A DNA stretch of 64,000 bases from JAMXLO01 sp963719805 (GTDB lineage: Bacteria > Pseudomonadota > Alphaproteobacteria > Acetobacterales > Acetobacteraceae), in contig CAVRDF010000003.1 of assembly GCA_963719805.1 (NCBI GenBank), positions 434,001-498,000 on the forward strand. The letters run 5' to 3'. This document shows, piece by piece, positions 25,079-32,880 of this stretch. The notes beneath the pieces are model-generated. The model saw only the letters and a list, made by a program, of their open reading frames with translations, did not search any database and had not been told where the DNA came from. Within the stretch, counting starts at the first letter, position 1. Each line of letters starts with the position of its first letter. The translations under genes and the position numbers were made by a program.

Positions 25079-26512
25079 TCATTGCGTGCGCTCGGCGCGC
25101 TGTTCGTGGGCGTAGCGGGCAAAAAACGTATCGCCTTCCGGCGCGGGGAAATCGCGCCCGCCTGTCCATCCGGACGCGAACGGTAGTTTCCGGAAGCTGC
25201 CGTGTCTGCGTCCCAGCAATCCAAGCGACCATGCCGCAGCGCGCGTCGCCATGCGATACAGCGCCGGGCGGCGGACGAAGAAGCCCCAGAAAGCGAGGCT
25301 GCCGCGCACAACGGCCGGTGTGAGATGTCGCTCAAACTCGCGCTCGCGCCAGTGGCGCATCAGCTTCGGCAGCGGAATCTTCACCGGGCAGACGCTCTCG
25401 CATTTGCCGCAGAACGTGGATGCGTTCGGCAGGTGACCGGCCTGCTCCACGCCAATCAGTGATGGCGTCAGCACGCTGCCCATCGGGCCGGGATACACCC
25501 AGCCATACGCGTGGCCACCGACCGCGCCATACACCGGACAGTGATTCATGCAGGCTGCGCAGCGGATGCAGCGCAACATCTCCTGAAACTCCGTCCCAAG
25601 CATTGCCGAGCGTCCGTTATCGACGAGCACGACGTGGTACTCGTCCGGCCCATCAAGATCGCCCGGCCGCCGCGCGCCGGTCGAGAACGTCGTGTATACA
25701 GAGAAATCCTGCCCGGTCGCGGATCGCGCCAGCACGCGCAGCAGCGACGTGCAGTCCTCTATCGTCGGCACCACCTTCTCGATGCTTGCCAGCACGATGT
25801 GCACGCGCGGAAGCGTCTGGGTGAGATCGCCGTTGCCCTCGTTGGTGACGATGACGCTGCTGCCGGTCTCGGCGATGAGGAAATTGGCACCGGTGATGCC
25901 GACATCCGCGGCGAGGAATTTCTCCCGCAGCTTGGCCCTTGCCTCAGTCAGGATATCGCGCCGTTCACGGAATTGCCGATCGGCTGGTAGGTCGGTGTGC
26001 GACTTGCGGAAGCTGTCCTCCCAGTCCTCCTTGTTGAGGTGGAACGCGGGAGCAATGATATGGCTCGGCAGTTCGTGCCGAAGCTGGATGATGTATTCGC
26101 CAAGATCGGTCTCGACCGGCGTGATGCCGTGCCGTTCGAGATGATCGTTGATGCCCAACTCCTCGCTGATCATCGACTTGCCCTTGGTGACCGTGCGCGC
26201 ATTGGCAGCGCGGCAGATCTCCAGCACCGTGTCGCGCGCTTCGTCCGCCGTGCTGCACCAGTGCACCTTGCCGCCCGCTTGCTCCACGTTCGTGGCCCAG
26301 GTCTCCAGGTAGAAGTCCAGATGCGCAAGGGCGTGGTTCTTGATATCGCGCGCGATGTCACGGAGCTGTTCGAATTCAGGCAGCGCCGCGACGGCGGCAG
26401 TACGGCGGGCGATGAAGCTGGGTCCGCTGCGCGCTAGCGCTTTCTGCAGACCGGCATCGTCGAGGGCGCGGTGGGCGTTCTCTTTGAAGGCGGGCGAGGT
26501 TGCGATATGCAT
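25079..26512 (-). CDS. lutB: Lactate utilisation iron-sulfur protein B
   Basis: The 477-residue product starts at ATG 26512 (MHIATSPAFKENAHRALDD); upstream codons in frame have no family similarity. The N-terminal LUD domain (GKSMISEELGINDHLERHG, GANFLIAETGSSVIVTNEGN) is followed by two [4Fe-4S] motifs, CIRCAACMNHCPVY and CGKCESVCPVKIP, and a C-terminal cap of about 100 residues. LutB passes electrons from L-lactate oxidation to the respiratory chain. The gene is divergent from the racemase gene (61 bases between the starts) and leads the operon lutB-lutC-MFS-smr-xre. Confidence 0.93.
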   Translation of the reverse strand: MHIATSPAFKENAHRALDDAGLQKALARSGPSFIARRTAAVAALPEFEQLRDIARDIKNHALAHLDFYLETWATNVEQAGGKVHWCSTADEARDTVLEICRAANARTVTKGKSMISEELGINDHLERHGITPVETDLGEYIIQLRHELPSHIIAPAFHLNKEDWEDSFRKSHTDLPADRQFRERRDILTEARAKLREKFLAADVGITGANFLIAETGSSVIVTNEGNGDLTQTLPRVHIVLASIEKVVPTIEDCTSLLRVLARSATGQDFSVYTTFSTGARRPGDLDGPDEYHVVLVDNGRSAMLGTEFQEMLRCIRCAACMNHCPVYGAVGGHAYGWVYPGPMGSVLTPSLIGVEQAGHLPNASTFCGKCESVCPVKIPLPKLMRHWREREFERHLTPAVVRGSLAFWGFFVRRPALYRMATRAAAWSLGLLGRRHGSFRKLPFASGWTGGRDFPAPEGDTFFARYAHEQRAERTQ

Positions 26513-26573
26513 GCGTGGCAATTTAGCCGTGTGGCATTGCGATAGCCACCCATCGACAACAAGTAGGCAATCC

Positions 26574-27275
26574 ATGAAGCTCATTGGCATCGTTGGCGGG
26601 CTGAGCTGGGAAGCTACGGCCCTCTATTACCGGCTGCTGAATGAGGCGACGGCGCGTGAGTTGGGCGAGCACCATAATGCGCGCAGCGTCATCGTCAGCG
26701 TCGATTTTGCCGAGGCACTGGCGCTGGCAAACCAGAACGATTGGGATGGCCTCGCCGTGCTATTGATCGACGCGGCGAAGCGGCTCCGCGATGCCGGCGC
26801 GCAGATGGTGCTGCTCTCGGCCAATACGGCGCACATTGTCGCCGATCAGGTCGCCGCGGCGGTCGATCTTCCCTTGCTGCACATAGCCGACATTGCCGGT
26901 TCGGCCGCACGCGCGCAGGGCTTCCAGCGGGTGGGCCTCATCGGCACCAGGTTCACGCTTGAATCGCCGGTCTATGCCGATCGTCTGCGTGATCGGGCCG
27001 GCCTTACAGTCATTGCGCCTGATGCATCCGGCCGCGAAACCCTGCAAAGGATGATCGTCGATGAGCTCACTGTCGGCCGCATCGAACCGCGATCTCGGGA
27101 GCAATGCGTAGCGATCATCAATCAACTGCGCGACCAGGGCGCCGAAGCGATTGCCGTCGCCTGCACCGAACTGCCGCTATTGATAAAGCCGGAGCACAGT
27201 CCGCTGCCGTTGCTCGACACCACGGCGCTGCACGTTGAAGCAGCGTTGCGGCTGGCGCTCCAAGAGGACACCTGA
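26574..27275 (+). CDS. Aspartate/glutamate racemase-family protein with one catalytic Cys missing
   Basis: The 233-residue protein starts at ATG 26574 (MKLIGIVGGLSWEATALYYR), the start of the amino-acid racemase family. The fold motifs are present, but the first catalytic Cys, usually in a CxNTxH context, is replaced: residues 82-87 read SANTAH. The second, Cys197 in AVACTELPLL, is kept. True cofactor-independent racemases need both, so this may be a lyase, a one-way isomerase or an inactive homologue. It is divergent from lutB. The substrate is unknown. Confidence 0.8.
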   Translation: MKLIGIVGGLSWEATALYYRLLNEATARELGEHHNARSVIVSVDFAEALALANQNDWDGLAVLLIDAAKRLRDAGAQMVLLSANTAHIVADQVAAAVDLPLLHIADIAGSAARAQGFQRVGLIGTRFTLESPVYADRLRDRAGLTVIAPDASGRETLQRMIVDELTVGRIEPRSREQCVAIINQLRDQGAEAIAVACTELPLLIKPEHSPLPLLDTTALHVEAALRLALQEDT

Positions 27276-27316
27276 GGGACGGGCTACGCCATTCGTGGCG
27301 CAGCCCGCCGTCAGCC

Positions 27317-28960
27317 TTAGGTCGAATAATCCGAGAACCGCACGCCGCCATAGCGTGCGCGGTAGTCGGTTCGCACGTTGACCAGCGCGACCAAACCCTC
27401 ATCCACCTTCGCCTGCGCGCGTTCCAGCGCTGGGCGGATATCCTCCGGTTTCGTCACGTATTCGCCGTAGCCGCCAAGCGCTTCGCACATCTTATCGTAG
27501 CGCATATAGCCAAGGTCGCGCCCCGGCTTCTCCTTCTTCGGGTCGCCGGTCCAGCCGCCGTTCAGGCTTACCACGATCAACACAGGAATTCTGTGCCGCA
27601 GCGCGGTGTCCACCTCCATGAAGTTCATGCCCAGAGAGCCGTCACCGTGGACCACGATCACCTGCTTGTCGGGGCAAGCGACTTTGGCGCCGACACCGAA
27701 CGGCAGGCCGACGCCCATGGTGCCAAACGGCCCGGAATTCAGCCGATGCCCCGGCATGAATGTCGGCATCGTCTGCCGGCCAAAGTTCAGTGTCTCCTGC
27801 CCATCGACGCACAGGATCGCGTCACGTTTGGCGAAGTTCCGCACTTCCTCCAGCATGCGCACGGGATGGATGTCGCCATCCTCCTCATACTTGTTGCCGC
27901 CGCGCTTGGCCGCTTCGCCTTCCGCCAGCCGCTGCCGCCATGCTTTGTAGCTGTCCTGCGTGACCTTGCCCTTGATGCCGTCCAGCAACTGCTGCAGCAC
28001 CATCTTGCAGTCGCCGACGATAGGGATATCGACGTGGCGCGCCGCGGTGGCGATTTCGACCGGATCGATGTCGACGCGCGCGATCTTCGCGTTGCCGCCA
28101 AAGCGTGGCGGCGCGGCGTGCCCGATGATGTAGTTCATCCGCGTGCCGAGCACGAGAATCAGATCCGCATCGGCAAACGCCGTGTTGCGCATCGCCAGGA
28201 ACGAACATGCATGATCATCCGGCACCACGCCGCGGCCTTGCGGGGTCGTGTAGAACGGAATGCCCGCCGCCTCGACAAGCTGCTGCATCTCGGTCCACGC
28301 CTTGGACCAGATCACGCCGGAGCCTGACACGATCAGCGGCTGCTTCGCCTCGGATAGCGCCTTGACCAGCGCGTTGACCTGACGCGGATCGCCGAGCGGG
28401 CGGCTGTCCATAATCGGACGGCCGGCGTAGCTCCAATCGACCAGGTTCTCGTCGATCTTCTGGTACAGTATGTCGCCCGGCATATCGACGTAGACCGGCC
28501 CCGGCTTGCCGGTGATTGCGCGTTGCAGCGCCCAGTTAACGTGCTGCGGGATGCGCTTCAGGTTGTGCACGCGATCAACATGCTTGCAGCAGCCGCGCAT
28601 CAGCTCGACCTGATCGATTTCCTGGAACACCTGCCGTCCGAATTGACTGATCGGCGACGAACCGCCGAATGCCACCACTGGCGCGCAGTCAACCAGCGCG
28701 TGCGCCATCCCGGTGATCAGGTTGGTGACACCAGGTCCGGACGCCGCCATGCACACGCTCGGCACCTGCTTCAACCTGCTGTAAGCCTGACAGGCAAATG
28801 CAGCCGCCTGCTCATGCCGCACGTCGATCATGCGGATGCCTTCGGTGATGCAGGTCGCCTCAGCCAGCAGCATTGGGCCGCCCATGATGTAGAAGAGGTC
28901 CTTCACCCCTTCCTTCGCCAGGCATTTCGCCAGGATTTCCGAACCAGTCAGTTCCGCCAT
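27317..28960 (-). CDS. TPP-dependent lyase/decarboxylase (2-hydroxyacyl-CoA lyase / oxalyl-CoA decarboxylase / acetolactate synthase superfamily)
   Basis: The 547-residue protein has the three domains of ThDP enzymes. The catalytic Glu lies in IDVRHEQAAAFACQAY, the middle domain carries PLIVSGSGVIWSKAW, and the cofactor motif GDG...N reads HGDGSLGMNF through VSLNGG. The gene directly precedes, in reading direction after, a CaiB-type CoA transferase gene, the usual arrangement for oxalyl-CoA decarboxylase or 2-hydroxyacyl-CoA lyase. It is clearly not the housekeeping acetolactate synthase. The choice between oxalyl-CoA and 2-hydroxyacyl-CoA as substrate cannot be made by eye; the short insert GGWTGDPKKEKPGRDLGYM near the active site is a distinguishing feature. 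Confidence 0.8.
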   Translation of the reverse strand: MAELTGSEILAKCLAKEGVKDLFYIMGGPMLLAEATCITEGIRMIDVRHEQAAAFACQAYSRLKQVPSVCMAASGPGVTNLITGMAHALVDCAPVVAFGGSSPISQFGRQVFQEIDQVELMRGCCKHVDRVHNLKRIPQHVNWALQRAITGKPGPVYVDMPGDILYQKIDENLVDWSYAGRPIMDSRPLGDPRQVNALVKALSEAKQPLIVSGSGVIWSKAWTEMQQLVEAAGIPFYTTPQGRGVVPDDHACSFLAMRNTAFADADLILVLGTRMNYIIGHAAPPRFGGNAKIARVDIDPVEIATAARHVDIPIVGDCKMVLQQLLDGIKGKVTQDSYKAWRQRLAEGEAAKRGGNKYEEDGDIHPVRMLEEVRNFAKRDAILCVDGQETLNFGRQTMPTFMPGHRLNSGPFGTMGVGLPFGVGAKVACPDKQVIVVHGDGSLGMNFMEVDTALRHRIPVLIVVSLNGGWTGDPKKEKPGRDLGYMRYDKMCEALGGYGEYVTKPEDIRPALERAQAKVDEGLVALVNVRTDYRARYGGVRFSDYST

Positions 28961-28980
28961 GTCATGTGTCTCCTCTCAGA

Positions 28981-29071
28981 TGTCATTGCGAGCGGAGCGA
29001 AGCAAACCCGACCACGCATTGCGCGCACGGTCTGACCGCGATTGCTTCGTCGCTGGCTCCTCGCAATGACA
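28981..29071. repeat. Dispersed palindromic repeat between CoA transferase and TPP enzyme genes
   Basis: Two inverted arms, tgtcattgcgagcggagcg... at the left and ...ctcctcgcaatgaca at the right, enclose a GC-rich middle. This is the widespread alphaproteobacterial intergenic family with the core gtcattgcgag..gaagcaa. A single arm of the same family is seen at 43528-43557. It lies within a two-gene operon, so it may shape the relative levels of the two mRNAs. Confidence 0.75.
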
Positions 29072-29073
29072 GG

Positions 29074-30300
29074 TCAGCCGATTACGCCGCCATTGCGCAG
29101 GCCGCCGATGGTGTCGCGATCGAGCCCGAGCCAATCGCCAAGCACCTCGTCATTGTTCTGACCAAGCAGCGGCGACGCCGTCACCGGCGGCGGCTTGCCT
29201 TCGAAGCGCACCGGCCAACCGACCATCTTGAACGGTCCAATCTCGGGATGCTGTATCGTTTGCATGATCTGCCGCTGTTCGAACGTCGGATCGTTGTACA
29301 GTTCCAGTGTGTCGAGCACCGCGCCCGCCGGCACCCCCGCCGCCCCGATGATCTCCATGCACTCGTGCTTGGTGTGCTTGCTAGTCCAGTCCTCGATCAT
29401 GCCGTTGACCTCATCGGCACGCTCCGCGCGTGCAGCCGGCGAGCCGTAGCGTTCGTCGTCGATCAGGTCCTCACGCCCGATTACCTTCAGCAGCCGGCGC
29501 CAGTGTTCCGGATTGGCGCGGCTGGTGAACACATAGACGCGGTCGTTCAGGCCGCCGCCCTTGGTCTTGAACGTGCCCATCGGCGGATTGGCACCCGAAA
29601 CGCTGCTGTCCGCGGCGCGTCCCGCCGCCTGCGTGTTGTTGGTGCGGTTCTGTGCGGCGAAAGCGATACGGATGTAGTGCAGCATTGCGTCCTGCATCGC
29701 CACCTGAAGATGATCGCCTTTGCCGGTCTCCTTGCGGCGATACAATGCGCCCAGGATGGAGATCGCCAGCAGCATTCCGGTGCCGGTATCGCCCAGCGAC
29801 GGCCCCGGCTTCAGCGGACGCCCATCGCGCTCGCCGGTGATGCTCATGGTGCCGCCGCAGGCCTGCGCGATCATGTCGAACGCCAGATTCTTCTCGTACG
29901 GGCTGCCTTCGCCAAATCCTTTCACCTGACAGTAGATGATCGAAGGGTTGATCTTGCGGATCACGTCGGCGCCGAGACCCAGCCGCTCGATCGCGCCCGG
30001 CGCGAAATTTTCCACCATCACGTCCGCCTTGGCCGCGAGGTCCTTCACCAGCGCGAGACCCTTCGGATCCTTCAGGTTGACCGTGATCGATTTCTTGTTC
30101 GCGTTGAACAACAGGAAATACGGATCGTCCTTGCCTTTGCCGGGACCGCCCAGGGCACGTCCCGGATCGCCACCGCCCGGATTTTCCAGCTTCACCACGT
30201 CAGCGCCAAGCCAGGCCAGCGCCTCGGTGCAGGATGGGCCTGCCTCAAATTGCGTGAGATCGAGAATCTTGACACCAGTCAGACAGGTCTGCCCATCCAT
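29074..30300 (-). CDS. CaiB/BaiF-family CoA transferase (formyl-CoA transferase type)
   Basis: The 408-residue family III CoA transferase starts MDGQTCLTGVKILDLTQFEA. Conserved segments are LGADVVKLENPGGGDPGR, the catalytic-Asp region NLAFDMIAQACGG (Asp142), GPSLGDTGTGMLLAI and GVPAGAVLDTLELYNDP. These enzymes move CoA from one acid to another through an aspartyl-CoA intermediate; formyl-CoA:oxalate CoA transferase is the best known. It shares a transcript with the TPP enzyme downstream. Together with the OFA carrier and formate dehydrogenase nearby, an oxalate or 2-hydroxyacid role is likely but not shown. Confidence 0.88.
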   Translation of the reverse strand: MDGQTCLTGVKILDLTQFEAGPSCTEALAWLGADVVKLENPGGGDPGRALGGPGKGKDDPYFLLFNANKKSITVNLKDPKGLALVKDLAAKADVMVENFAPGAIERLGLGADVIRKINPSIIYCQVKGFGEGSPYEKNLAFDMIAQACGGTMSITGERDGRPLKPGPSLGDTGTGMLLAISILGALYRRKETGKGDHLQVAMQDAMLHYIRIAFAAQNRTNNTQAAGRAADSSVSGANPPMGTFKTKGGGLNDRVYVFTSRANPEHWRRLLKVIGREDLIDDERYGSPAARAERADEVNGMIEDWTSKHTKHECMEIIGAAGVPAGAVLDTLELYNDPTFEQRQIMQTIQHPEIGPFKMVGWPVRFEGKPPPVTASPLLGQNNDEVLGDWLGLDRDTIGGLRNGGVIG

Positions 30301-30408
30301 GTTCGTTCCTCCTCCAAATCGTCTGGACTGGAAGGCTAGACCGAAGCCCCCGAGCGCGTAAGGGCTAACACGCTCGCAGCAGCGTGCCTGCTGGCAACCT
30401 GCGGAAAA

Positions 30409-31260
30409 CTACTGCGCCAAAAAAGCCGTCACATCGCGAAGCGTTGGCGCATAGAAATGTAACGGTGCGGCGATCGCACCGATCAGGCCAATGTGCCCGG
30501 TGCCGTCGTAATATTTCTCCACGGCTATGCCGCCACGTTCGCGAATACGCGCCGCCAGCCGGACGGAGTTGGCCGGTCGCACCGTGGTGTCGGCCAGCCC
30601 GCTGATCACCAAAAATGGTGGCGCCGAGCCATCGGCGTAGGTGATCGGCTGCGTGAGCGCGAGGTCAGGTTCCGTGCCGAAGATCACCCGCAGCACCGGA
30701 TCGGTCAGCGGAAGGAAATCGTATGGCCCGGCCAATCCAATGGCGCTGCGGAGGCGTGTGCGCTTGTCGCCGAGCCAGCGTGGATCGAGTGCAAGCATCG
30801 CTGCAATATAAGCGCCGGCGGAATGTCCCATCAGGGTAACCCGCGTTGGATCGCCGCCGATATCGTCAAGATGCGCCAGCGTCCAGGCAACCGCGGCCGC
30901 GCCATCTTCCAGGAATGTTGGATAGCGGACCTCGGGGTACAGACGATAATCGGGAATGACGACGATGAAGCCGCGCGACGCCAGTGCCTGGCCCACGAAC
31001 AGGTAATCGTGCTTCGTTCCCGTCTGCCAGTTTCCGCCGTAGAAAAAGATGACGACTGGCTTCGTGCCTTCACGACCGATCGGCGCGTAGAGGTCAAGCT
31101 TCTGCCGCTGCAGCGCGCCATACGGCTGATCGGTGACAAGCGTGAAGTCGTCGCGTGGCACCATCGCATTGACAAGCTGCGCCGGCGAGCAGCCGCTCAG
31201 CACCGCTCCGAGCAGGAGGATGGCCGACGTTCGGATTCGTCGCAGTCGCGCCGTTTGCAT
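30409..31260 (-). CDS. Alpha/beta-hydrolase (carboxylesterase type) lipoprotein
   Basis: The 283-residue product starts at ATG 31260 with a lipoprotein signal (TSAILLLGAVLSGCSPAQ, Cys near residue 24). The alpha/beta-hydrolase fold shows the oxyanion segment FFYGGNWQTG (HGG replaced by YGG), the nucleophile elbow TLMGHSAGAYIA (Ser in GHSAG), Asp in SGLADTTV and His in YDGTGHIGLIG. It is of the BD-FAE/HSL-like esterase group, anchored in the periplasm or outer membrane. The natural ester is unknown. It is divergent from the DUF4345-type gene. Confidence 0.85.
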   Translation of the reverse strand: MQTARLRRIRTSAILLLGAVLSGCSPAQLVNAMVPRDDFTLVTDQPYGALQRQKLDLYAPIGREGTKPVVIFFYGGNWQTGTKHDYLFVGQALASRGFIVVIPDYRLYPEVRYPTFLEDGAAAVAWTLAHLDDIGGDPTRVTLMGHSAGAYIAAMLALDPRWLGDKRTRLRSAIGLAGPYDFLPLTDPVLRVIFGTEPDLALTQPITYADGSAPPFLVISGLADTTVRPANSVRLAARIRERGGIAVEKYYDGTGHIGLIGAIAAPLHFYAPTLRDVTAFLAQ

Positions 31261-31308
31261 CTGTCTGTCCGGTGCAGGGTGATACCAAAGGTGAGGGCAG
31301 CCGCGCAG

Positions 31309-31707
31309 ATGAGCAAATTCGAACGATGTGCATTGCAAATCGCGGTCGCGGTGGGAAGTCTGGTGCCGATCAGCGCTGGTACGGCGGGGATTCTGCTGGG
31401 GCCGCGAGTGGTGCAGACCGTCATCGCCGCGCCGGCTGACCTCGATAGCCATTTTCGCTATCTGTCCGGTCTGCTGCTGGCGATCGGGTTTGGCTACGTC
31501 TCGACCATCCCGCGCATCGAGACCCATCAGCGACGTTTCCGCCTGCTTACCGGCATCGTTGTGCTGGGCGGCCTGGGGCGCCTCGCGTCGCTTCTCGCGG
31601 TCGGCGCGCCATCCCCGGTGATGCTGGCAGCGCTCTTCATGGAGCTGGTGGTGGCGCCCGGGCTTGCCCTTTGGCAACACCGCGTCACAATCGCCGCAGG
31701 ACAATGA
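31309..31707 (+). CDS. DUF4345-type four-helix membrane protein
   Basis: The 132-residue protein from ATG 31309 (MSKFERCALQIAVAVGSLVP) has four hydrophobic helices. Features are DLDSHFRYLSGLLLAIGFGY, the IPRIETHQRRFRLLTGIVVLG loop and a final helix ALFMELVVAPGLALW. This matches the small family annotated as DUF4345, of unknown function. It lies 48 bases from the divergent esterase start and 15 bases before the dioxygenase gene, so it may be co-transcribed with the latter. The longer open frame upstream is antisense to the esterase and is not coding. Confidence 0.72.
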   Translation: MSKFERCALQIAVAVGSLVPISAGTAGILLGPRVVQTVIAAPADLDSHFRYLSGLLLAIGFGYVSTIPRIETHQRRFRLLTGIVVLGGLGRLASLLAVGAPSPVMLAALFMELVVAPGLALWQHRVTIAAGQ

Positions 31708-31722
31708 AGGACGGCACAGCGG

Positions 31723-32790
31723 ATGACACCGGAACCACTGAAGGGTCGCGCGGCCTGGTATGGTAAGGATTTGGACGCGTCGGGTGCCTGGATCCGCTCG
31801 CTCACCGACACCCACCGCGCGGAAATCGACGCGGCGCTTAACGCGGTGCGCAAAGCGCCGCCGTTGGGCTTCAAGCGCAACGACTTCCCGTTGCCCACCA
31901 CCGCATCGTTGCTGAGCGAGATCGGCGACGAACTGGAGAACGGACTTGGTGCCATCCGCCTGCGTGGCCTGCCGGTCGATCGCTATGACGATGACGAGTT
32001 GCGGCAGATATTCTGGGGCCTCGGCCAATATCTCGGAACCGCCGTCTTTCAGAATGCCCGCAGCGAGCTGATGGGTGAGGTGCGCGACGAAACAAAGATC
32101 GACAGCAAGACCTACGCACCGATCGAGGCCGGTAAGGTGGTGTCATCGCGTGCCCGCGCCCGCTCCACGGGTCCGCTGCGCTGGCACACCGACCGCTGCG
32201 ACGTGATAGCGCTGCTCTGCGCACGCAACGCCAAGGCCGGCGGCGTCAGCAAGCTCACCAGTATCGTCACCATCTACAACGAGATCCTTCGCCGCCGCCC
32301 CGATTTGCTGGAACTCCTGTTGCAGGACTACTGGCGGGCGCGTCCGGGGGATGAGGACGGCATCGCGCCAACACGCGCCTTCGCGCTGCCGGTGTTCGGC
32401 GTGCAGGACGGCAAGCTCACCTGTCAATATTCGCGTACCTACGTCGAGCAGGCGCAGGAGTTCCCCGAGGTGCCACGCATCACCGCGGCACAGAACGAGG
32501 CGCTCGATCTGCTCGCCGAAGTTGCCGAGGAAGTCTGCCTATTCTCCCCCTTCGTTCCCGGCGACATCCAGTTGCTGAACAACCACGTCATCTTCCACGG
32601 CCGCACTGCTTACGAGGATGACAGCAGCAGTCAGCAGGAGCGACTGCTGTTCCGCCTGTGGCTGTCCACGCCGAACAGCCGCCGCCTGCCGCAAGGCTTC
32701 GACGCGCTGTGGGGCAGCACGGAGCCTGGCGCACTACGCGGCGGCGTTACCCAGCCGGGGACTGGGACGCGCATTCCGCTGGCCGCGTAG
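31723..32790 (+). CDS. TauD/TfdA-family Fe(II)/2-oxoglutarate dioxygenase
   Basis: The 355-residue protein has the TauD fold. The iron-binding facial triad is seen as His and Asp in RWHTDRCDVIAL and a distal His in the region LNNHVIFHGRTAYED; the 2-oxoglutarate-binding Arg lies in ERLLFRLWLST. These enzymes hydroxylate a small acid, amine or sulfonate with loss of CO2 from 2-oxoglutarate. The substrate is not readable and no sulfonate gene is nearby. Confidence 0.84.
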   Translation: MTPEPLKGRAAWYGKDLDASGAWIRSLTDTHRAEIDAALNAVRKAPPLGFKRNDFPLPTTASLLSEIGDELENGLGAIRLRGLPVDRYDDDELRQIFWGLGQYLGTAVFQNARSELMGEVRDETKIDSKTYAPIEAGKVVSSRARARSTGPLRWHTDRCDVIALLCARNAKAGGVSKLTSIVTIYNEILRRRPDLLELLLQDYWRARPGDEDGIAPTRAFALPVFGVQDGKLTCQYSRTYVEQAQEFPEVPRITAAQNEALDLLAEVAEEVCLFSPFVPGDIQLLNNHVIFHGRTAYEDDSSSQQERLLFRLWLSTPNSRRLPQGFDALWGSTEPGALRGGVTQPGTGTRIPLAA

Positions 32791-32880
32791 TTACGCCCGC
32801 GCGGCTGTCATAATTCATTCATGCGACAGCCTCGTGTTCTGCCCATAGACCCCGCGCGTTCACAATCGGGGATCGTCACG

